Assembly (NCBI GenBank): GCA_905236105.1
Contig: CAJOOI010000018.1
Span: 1-42,439 of the forward strand
Length of the DNA: 42,439 bases
From: an uncultured Acholeplasmatales bacterium
Lineage (GTDB): Bacteria; Bacillota_I; Bacilli_A; Acholeplasmatales; Anaeroplasmataceae
Direction: 5' to 3'
Below are positions 36,545-42,439 of the stretch, piece by piece. The position numbers were made by a program, and so were the translations under genes. The notes under the pieces were generated by a model. That model was given only the letters and a program-made list of their open reading frames with translations. It had not been told where the DNA came from and did not search any database. The first letter of the stretch is position 1. Each line of letters opens with the position of its first letter.

Positions 36545-39460
36545 ATGCTTAGAGTAGGTTTAGATATTGGTTCAACAACAATAAAATGTGTTGTCATAGA
36601 TGATAAAAATAATATACTTTTTAGTGATTATCGTAGACACTATTCTCACATTAAAGACAATATAATCAAGACTTTAACTGAGATAAAAGAAAAGAAAATA
36701 ATAACTGATAAAATAATGCTAAGTATGTCTGGTTCAGCAGGAATGGGTCTTGCTGATGGATGTCATATTCCATTTGTGCAAGAAGTTTATGCAACACGTA
36801 TTGCTGCAAATATTTTAATACCTGGAACTGACTGCATTATTGAACTTGGTGGAGAAGATGCTAAAATTCTATTTTTAACAGATGGAATGGAAGTTAGAAT
36901 GAATGGTACTTGTGCTGGTGGTACAGGTGCATTTATTGATCAAATGGCAACATTACTTAATGTTGATATTACAGAAATTAATGGTCTTGCAAGAGAACAC
37001 CAAAAATTATATTCTATCGCTTCACGATGCGGTGTTTTTGCTAAGAGTGATATACAGCCTTTACTTAATCAGGGTGCATCAAAATCTGATATAGCTGCTT
37101 CAATATTTTATGCTGTAGTTAATCAGACAATTGGTGGACTTGCACAAGGTAGAGAAATAACTGGGAAAGTTGCATATTTAGGTGGGCCATTAACATTTTT
37201 ATCTGAATTAAAAAAAGCATTTGATAAAGTGTTAAATACTGAGGGACTTTGTCCAGATAATTCACTATATTTTGTTGCCTTAGGTGCAGCATTTGCTTCA
37301 AAAGAAGAATTAAGTGTTGATGAAATAATCAAAAATCTTAATGAATTTTCCAATAAATCTACTTATGCATTTAATAACCCTTTATTTAAAGATGAAAACG
37401 AATTAAAAGAATTTGATTTAAGACATAAAAAAGATACAGTTGAAACATTACCTCTAGAAGGATATGAAGGAAATTTATATTTGGGTATAGATAGTGGTTC
37501 TACTACTTTAAAATTTGTTTTAATTGATGAAGATTTAAATATAAGATTTCAAAGTTATAATCCGAATAAAGGAAATCCAGTTTCAGTTATAAAATCTATT
37601 TTTACTGATATTTATGAAAAATATCCAAATATCAGAATTAAGGCTTCTGCTTCTACTGGCTACGGTGAAGAATTAGTAAAAAATGGTTTTAAGCTTGATG
37701 GTGGTATTGTTGAGACTATGGCGCATTATATGGCTGCCCAACATTTTAAACCAGATGTTGATTTTATAATCGATATTGGTGGTCAAGATATTAAATGCTT
37801 TAAAATAGAAAATAATGCAATATCAAATATTTTCTTAAATGAAGCTTGTTCTTCTGGTTGTGGTTCTTTTTTACAAACATTTGCAAACGCACTTGGCTAT
37901 GACATAAAAGATTTTGCTAATTTAGGTTTGATGGCAAAAAAACCAGTAGATTTAGGCTCTAGATGCACTGTATTTATGAATTCGAGTGTTAAACAAGCTC
38001 AAAAAGATGGTGCTACTATTGATAATATTTCTGCAGGTTTATCTATATCTGTAGTTAAAAATGCATTATATAAAGTTATTAGATGTACATCAAAAGATCA
38101 ACTTGGAAAACATATTGTAGTTCAAGGTGGTACTTTCTTAAATAAAGCTGTATTGAGAGCTTTTGAAAGAGAGCTTGGAATTGATGTTGTTTGTCCTAAT
38201 ATAGCAGGATTGATGGGAGCATATGGTGCAGCTTTATATGCAAAAAGCTTAAATATAGAAAAAACAAATACATTAACAAAAGAAGAAATATTAAATTTTG
38301 AACATATTGTTAAAAATATAGAATGTCAGGGCTGTAATAACCATTGCTTATTAAATATAAATACTTTTAAGAATAATCCTAATAAATTTATAAGTGGTAA
38401 CAAATGTGAAAAACCATTAGGTATTAAAGCAACTAAAAAAGGTGAGAATTTATATGAATTCACAAGAAAATTACTTACAAGTTATAAATCAACTGGAGGT
38501 AAGCGTGGAAGAATAGCTATACCTTTAGTGCTAAATATATATGAATTACTTCCATTTTGGACAACGTTCTTTTCTTCATTAGGCTTCGAAGTTGTAAATA
38601 GTGGCTTTTCAAGTGATAAAATATATTCACAAGGACAAAATACAATTCCATCTGATACTGCATGTTATCCAGCAAAGCTTGTTCATGGACACATAGCTAA
38701 GCTTATTGATGAAGGTGAAAAAATCATATTTTATCCATGTATGAGCTATAATATTGATGAAAATATGGGTGATAATCATTACAATTGTCCAATTGTTGCA
38801 TATTATCCTGAAAATATATTAAATAATGTTGGTAAAATAAAAGATGTGACTTTCATTTCTGACTTTTTGGCAATTGATGATAAAAAGATGTTTAATATAA
38901 AAATTAAAGCTATCTTAGATAAATATTTTAAAGATAAAAAAATAAAAGCTAAAGAAATAGAAAATGCATCAAGACTTGCTTTTGAGGCATATGATGATTA
39001 TTTAAGTCAAATAAGGAATAAAGGCTTAGAATATATTGAAAATGCTAGAAAAGAAAAAAGACAAATTATTGTTCTTGCAGGTCGTCCATATCATCAAGAC
39101 CCACAAATTAATCATGGTATTGATAAATTAATTTGTGATATGGGAGCTACAGTAGTTACTGAAGAATCTATTTCACATCTTAATGAAAAATTCCCTGTTA
39201 AAGTATTAAATCAATGGACTTATCATTCAAGATTATATTCTGCTGCAAAATATTGTACACATGAAGATGATATGAATTTAGTTCAATTAGTATCATTTGG
39301 TTGTGGACTTGATGCAGTAACAACAGATGAATGTAAACTTATATTAGAATCAAAAGGAAAAATATATACGCAAATTAAGATAGATGAAATTACAAATTTA
39401 GGCGCAGTTAAAATTAGACTTAGAAGTTTATTTGCTGCATTGGAGCGAGGTAAAAAATAA
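36545..39460 (+). CDS. 2-hydroxyacyl-CoA dehydratase activase-type protein with two BadF/HgdC-like ASKHA domains plus DUF2229-like region
   Basis: LDIGSTTIKCVVID...GGEDAKI...NGTCAGGTGAFIDQM...SRCGVFAKSD, then a second copy LGIDSGSTTLKFVLID...IGGQDIKCF...NEACSSGCGSFLQTFA...SRCTVFMNSS; C-terminal DTACYPAKLVHGH. Confidence 0.88.
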   Translation: MLRVGLDIGSTTIKCVVIDDKNNILFSDYRRHYSHIKDNIIKTLTEIKEKKIITDKIMLSMSGSAGMGLADGCHIPFVQEVYATRIAANILIPGTDCIIELGGEDAKILFLTDGMEVRMNGTCAGGTGAFIDQMATLLNVDITEINGLAREHQKLYSIASRCGVFAKSDIQPLLNQGASKSDIAASIFYAVVNQTIGGLAQGREITGKVAYLGGPLTFLSELKKAFDKVLNTEGLCPDNSLYFVALGAAFASKEELSVDEIIKNLNEFSNKSTYAFNNPLFKDENELKEFDLRHKKDTVETLPLEGYEGNLYLGIDSGSTTLKFVLIDEDLNIRFQSYNPNKGNPVSVIKSIFTDIYEKYPNIRIKASASTGYGEELVKNGFKLDGGIVETMAHYMAAQHFKPDVDFIIDIGGQDIKCFKIENNAISNIFLNEACSSGCGSFLQTFANALGYDIKDFANLGLMAKKPVDLGSRCTVFMNSSVKQAQKDGATIDNISAGLSISVVKNALYKVIRCTSKDQLGKHIVVQGGTFLNKAVLRAFERELGIDVVCPNIAGLMGAYGAALYAKSLNIEKTNTLTKEEILNFEHIVKNIECQGCNNHCLLNINTFKNNPNKFISGNKCEKPLGIKATKKGENLYEFTRKLLTSYKSTGGKRGRIAIPLVLNIYELLPFWTTFFSSLGFEVVNSGFSSDKIYSQGQNTIPSDTACYPAKLVHGHIAKLIDEGEKIIFYPCMSYNIDENMGDNHYNCPIVAYYPENILNNVGKIKDVTFISDFLAIDDKKMFNIKIKAILDKYFKDKKIKAKEIENASRLAFEAYDDYLSQIRNKGLEYIENARKEKRQIIVLAGRPYHQDPQINHGIDKLICDMGATVVTEESISHLNEKFPVKVLNQWTYHSRLYSAAKYCTHEDDMNLVQLVSFGCGLDAVTTDECKLILESKGKIYTQIKIDEITNLGAVKIRLRSLFAALERGKK

Positions 39461-40740
39461 TGGATCAATTAACAGAAGATTACCAATACCCTAAATTTAA
39501 TAAATCAATGATAAAAACTCACACTATTTTGATACCTTCAATGCTTGATATTCATATGGCATTATTTGAAAGTGTATTAACACAATGTGGCTATAAAGTT
39601 GAAGTAATGCAAAACCAAGGTCATGAAGTTGTTGAAGAAGGTTTAAAATATGTTCATAATGATACATGCTATCCTGCATTATTAGTTATTGGACAATTTA
39701 TTGACAATTTAAATCACAGAAATGATTTAGATAGAGTTGTACTTTTAATAACTCAAACAGGTGGAGGTTGTCGTGCATCAAATTATATCCATCTTCTTAG
39801 AAAAGCACTTGTAAAGGCTGGATATGGTTATATTCCAGTTGTATCTTTAAATGCTAATAGATTAGAAAAAGATAGTGGGTTTGAATTCAGCTTTAAAACA
39901 ATAAAAAAAGTAGTATCTGCAGTAACATATGGAGATACTTTAATGTATTTATATAATAAGACACGCTCTTATGTAAAAGTGCCTGGTGAAGCCAAAAAAT
40001 TAGTTGATGACTGGGTTAAAAAAATAAGTGATCAATTTGATTCTGGCAAAGGTACAAGCTATAAAGACATGAGAAAAAATATAAATCAAATTGCCCAAGA
40101 TTTTGATAATTTAGATTTGGATTTATCTCATGCAAAACCTAAAGTTGGTATTGTTGGCGAAATATATATTAAGTATGCTTCTTTAGGAAATAATCACTTA
40201 GAAGATTTTTTAGTAAGTCAAGGGGCTGAAGTAATGGTTCCTGGACTTTATGGATTTGCTTTATATTCGATTTATAATGGTATATATGATTATGAAATAT
40301 ATGGAAGAGGTAAATTAAAAGCATTCCTTTCTAAACTTCTTTTGAAATATTTAAAAAGAAGAGAAAAATTAATGATTAATGGTATTTCTAAAACAAAAAT
40401 AACACCAATGAAATATTTTAGTCATACAAAAGATTTATCTGAAGGTGTTTTAGACCATGGAACAAAGATGGGTGAAGGTTGGCTATTAACTGCTGAAATG
40501 ATGGAACTTGTAGAAATAGGGTACAGTAATATCGTTTGTGCACAACCTTTTGGTTGTCTTCCTAATCATATTTGTGGCAAGGGCGTAATGAAGAAAATAA
40601 AAATGCTACATCCAAGTGCTAATATAGTAGCAATTGATTATGACCCAAGTGCAACTAAAGTAAATCAAGATAATAGAATAAAATTGATGCTTTCAATTGC
40701 AAGAGAGTCCATTAAGGACGATGAGGAGGCGACTCTTTAA
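39460..40740 (+). CDS. 2-hydroxyacyl-CoA dehydratase-like (HgdB/HgdC-associated) protein
   Basis: HNDTCYPALLVIGQFID, LITQTGGGCRASNYIHLLRKAL, AQPFGCLPNHICGKGV; TAATG overlap with the upstream gene. Confidence 0.82.
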   Translation: MDQLTEDYQYPKFNKSMIKTHTILIPSMLDIHMALFESVLTQCGYKVEVMQNQGHEVVEEGLKYVHNDTCYPALLVIGQFIDNLNHRNDLDRVVLLITQTGGGCRASNYIHLLRKALVKAGYGYIPVVSLNANRLEKDSGFEFSFKTIKKVVSAVTYGDTLMYLYNKTRSYVKVPGEAKKLVDDWVKKISDQFDSGKGTSYKDMRKNINQIAQDFDNLDLDLSHAKPKVGIVGEIYIKYASLGNNHLEDFLVSQGAEVMVPGLYGFALYSIYNGIYDYEIYGRGKLKAFLSKLLLKYLKRREKLMINGISKTKITPMKYFSHTKDLSEGVLDHGTKMGEGWLLTAEMMELVEIGYSNIVCAQPFGCLPNHICGKGVMKKIKMLHPSANIVAIDYDPSATKVNQDNRIKLMLSIARESIKDDEEATL

Positions 40741-41384
40741 TGACCATTTTTGATGATCTTAATAAGGAAAAATTAGCTGAGGTTTTTGCACATATAAGAC
40801 TAAGACAACGTACAATGTTATCTGATAGTATACTTGTAAGACAAAATGATTCTTGTGAAAAAATTTTTTATGTAATAAATGGGACAATTGAGGCTTATAA
40901 AAAAATAGGCGATAAAGAAATTTTTGTTAAAGGAATTACTACTGGTGAATACATTGGTATTAATTTGATTTTTTCATCAAATCCGCTTTATAGAGCCACA
41001 TTTAAAGCAAAAGATAAAGTAAGTGTTGAAGAAATTAACAAAGAAGATTTAATAAAAGTTTTACAATATGATGAGCGAATCTTAAAAAAATTTTTAAACA
41101 TATTAACTGACTTAGCAATTGAACAAAACGACTCAATGAAAATTAAAACAATGAAAACAATTAGAACAAAATTGTGCTATTTCTTATATGAAGAATATAA
41201 AAAAAATAATTCATTAGAATTTGAACTCAATTATTCAAAAACTGATTTGGCTCGTTTATTAAATGTTGAAAGACCATCTGTCGGGTATGAAATAAAAAAA
41301 CTTGTTGATGATAAAATAATTGAAAATAAAAATAAGCATTATAAAATAATTTCATTAACTGACTTAATGAACAATTTAAAATAA
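40740..41384 (+). CDS. Crp/Fnr-family transcriptional regulator
   Basis: N-terminal cNMP-binding-like fold (IFYVINGTIEAYKKIGDKEIFVKGITTGEYIG) and C-terminal wHTH (YSKTDLARLLNVERPSVGYEIKKLVDDKII). Confidence 0.87.
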   Translation: MTIFDDLNKEKLAEVFAHIRLRQRTMLSDSILVRQNDSCEKIFYVINGTIEAYKKIGDKEIFVKGITTGEYIGINLIFSSNPLYRATFKAKDKVSVEEINKEDLIKVLQYDERILKKFLNILTDLAIEQNDSMKIKTMKTIRTKLCYFLYEEYKKNNSLEFELNYSKTDLARLLNVERPSVGYEIKKLVDDKIIENKNKHYKIISLTDLMNNLK

Positions 41385-41424
41385 TTTAGGAAATATGCTG
41401 AAAAATTCACACGAAAAATATTTC

Positions 41425-41453
41425 TTGACTATTATTTCATAATAGTGTAGAAT
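41425..41453 (+). promoter_or_regulatory. rplM-rpsI promoter with inverted repeat in the spacer
   Basis: TTGACT-N17-TAGAAT; ACTATTAT-TTC-ATAATAGT spans the spacer. Confidence 0.75.
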
Positions 41454-41488
41454 ATCAATCGGTACATTTTTAAGCAATTATCCACAGC

Positions 41489-41514
41489 CCTAAATTAATT
41501 TTATTAAATTTAGG
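41489..41514 (+). promoter_or_regulatory. rplM leader hairpin overlapping the Shine-Dalgarno
   Basis: CCTAAATT-N10-AATTTAGG, with the 3' arm entering AGGAGG. Confidence 0.5.
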
Positions 41515-41524
41515 AGGACAAAAA

Positions 41525-41959
41525 ATGAAGACATTCATGGCAAATAATCAAACTGTAACTCATGATTGGTATGTAGTTGATGCAAAAGGTTTAACTTTAG
41601 GTAGACTTTCTACTCAAGTAGCTAGTTTATTAAGAGGTAAACATAAACCAACTTATACTCCTCATGTTAATTGTGGTGATAACGTAATTGTTATCAATGC
41701 AGACAAAGTTAAATTAACTGGTAACAAGTGGGAAGACAAATTGTATCGTAGACACTCTGAATATTCTGGTGGTTTAAAAACTGTAAATGCTGAAACATTA
41801 ATGGCTAACCAACCTACAAAAATGGTAGAACATGCTGTATATGGCATGCTTCCTCATACTAAACTTGGTAACCAAATGAGAAAGCAATTATATGTTTATG
41901 CTGGTGAAAATCATCCTCATCAAGCACAGCAACCAAAAGAATTTAAGGTAGTAGAATAG
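41525..41959 (+). CDS. rplM: 50S ribosomal protein L13
   Basis: [58 protein letters not shown]. Confidence 0.98.
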   Translation: MKTFMANNQTVTHDWYVVDAKGLTLGRLSTQVASLLRGKHKPTYTPHVNCGDNVIVINADKVKLTGNKWEDKLYRRHSEYSGGLKTVNAETLMANQPTKMVEHAVYGMLPHTKLGNQMRKQLYVYAGENHPHQAQQPKEFKVVE

Positions 41960-41969
41960 GAGAAAGAAT

Positions 41970-42371
41970 ATGGCTAAAAAACAATTAGTTCAATATTTAG
42001 GAACAGGTCGTCGTAAAAGTTCAGTTGCTCGTGTTTATTTAAGACCAGGCAAAGGTAAAATTACAATTAACGATCGTGAATTTGAAGATTATATTCCTTC
42101 TGCAGCAGTTCGTCTTGATGTATTACAACCACTTGAATTAACAGAAAATGTTGATAACTTTGATGTTTTAGTTAATGTATATGGCGGTGGAATCACTGGT
42201 CAAGCAGGCGCTATTCGTCTTGGTATCACTCGTGCATTAATGGAAGTAAACCCAGATTATAGAAAAACTTTAAAAGTTGCAGGATTAGTTACACGTGATC
42301 CACGTGCTAAAGAACGTAAAAAATATGGTCTTAAGAAAGCACGTAGAGCTCCACAATTCTCTAAGCGTTAA
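41970..42371 (+). CDS. rpsI: 30S ribosomal protein S9
   Basis: [26 protein letters not shown]...[27 protein letters not shown]...[25 protein letters not shown]. Confidence 0.99.
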   Translation: MAKKQLVQYLGTGRRKSSVARVYLRPGKGKITINDREFEDYIPSAAVRLDVLQPLELTENVDNFDVLVNVYGGGITGQAGAIRLGITRALMEVNPDYRKTLKVAGLVTRDPRAKERKKYGLKKARRAPQFSKR

Positions 42372-42404
42372 TTGTTTGATTATTATAATTGCAAAGAAAT
42401 ATGG

Positions 42405-42429
42405 AAAGCAGGACTTCTCACCCTGCTTT
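42405..42429 (+). terminator. Rho-independent terminator after rpsI
   Basis: AAAGCAGG-N9-CCTGCTTT followed by a T-rich tract. Confidence 0.9.
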
Positions 42430-42439
42430 TTATTTTGCT

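Noticed and set aside
41478-41486. TTATCCACA in the rplM leader as a possible DnaA site
   Set aside because: Single site without clustering; chance explanation suffices.
1-42439. CRISPR array, transposon, prophage or restriction-modification/defence genes
   Set aside because: Looked for repeats, transposase/integrase motifs and defence signatures; none recognisable. The window reads as core chromosome.
1-42439. Use of genetic code 4 (TGA = Trp)
   Set aside because: Genes such as the RDD-like protein (2117-2119) and the HAD hydrolase (6733-6735) end at TGA in sensible positions, and Trp positions are encoded by TGG.

Overview
This is a 42.4 kb AT-rich window of bacterial chromosome, consistent with a low-GC Firmicutes/Bacilli or Mollicutes-related anaerobe. 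TGA is used as a stop, so the genetic code looks standard. Nearly all of it is coding. In order it contains: (i) a + strand maltose/oligosaccharide-type ABC operon (long MalK, RDD membrane protein, MalE lipoprotein, MalF, MalG, HAD hydrolase) ending at a strong bidirectional terminator; (ii) a long - strand block, rpsB-tsf-pyrH-frr then cdsA-dxr-rseP-GH43-RlmD-like-GT4-TIGR04076-GGDEF, with uppS absent from its usual place; (iii) a - strand tandem Hsp20 operon with CIRCE-type operators; (iv) a - strand RlmI-like/GlpA-like/FAD oxidoreductase/DUF1667/GlpK glycerol block; (v) small membrane proteins and an HMA-ZIP metal operon with palindromic promoter elements; (vi) tRNA-Thr(CGU); (vii) a - strand GLUG-type lipoprotein-cysS-mrnC-P-type ATPase cluster, where the ATPase carries a ~445-residue repeat-containing insert predicted to be extracytoplasmic; (viii) a + strand operon of a duplicated BadF/HgdC-type activase, an HgdB-like protein and a Crp/Fnr regulator, then rplM-rpsI. 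The most novel-looking items are the P-type ATPase with six degenerate repeats between its last two TM helices, the MalK with two extra TOBE-like modules, the two-PDZ expanded RseP, and several palindromic promoter/operator architectures. No CRISPR array, transposase, integrase or phage gene was seen. All family calls come from reading motifs; no database search was run.
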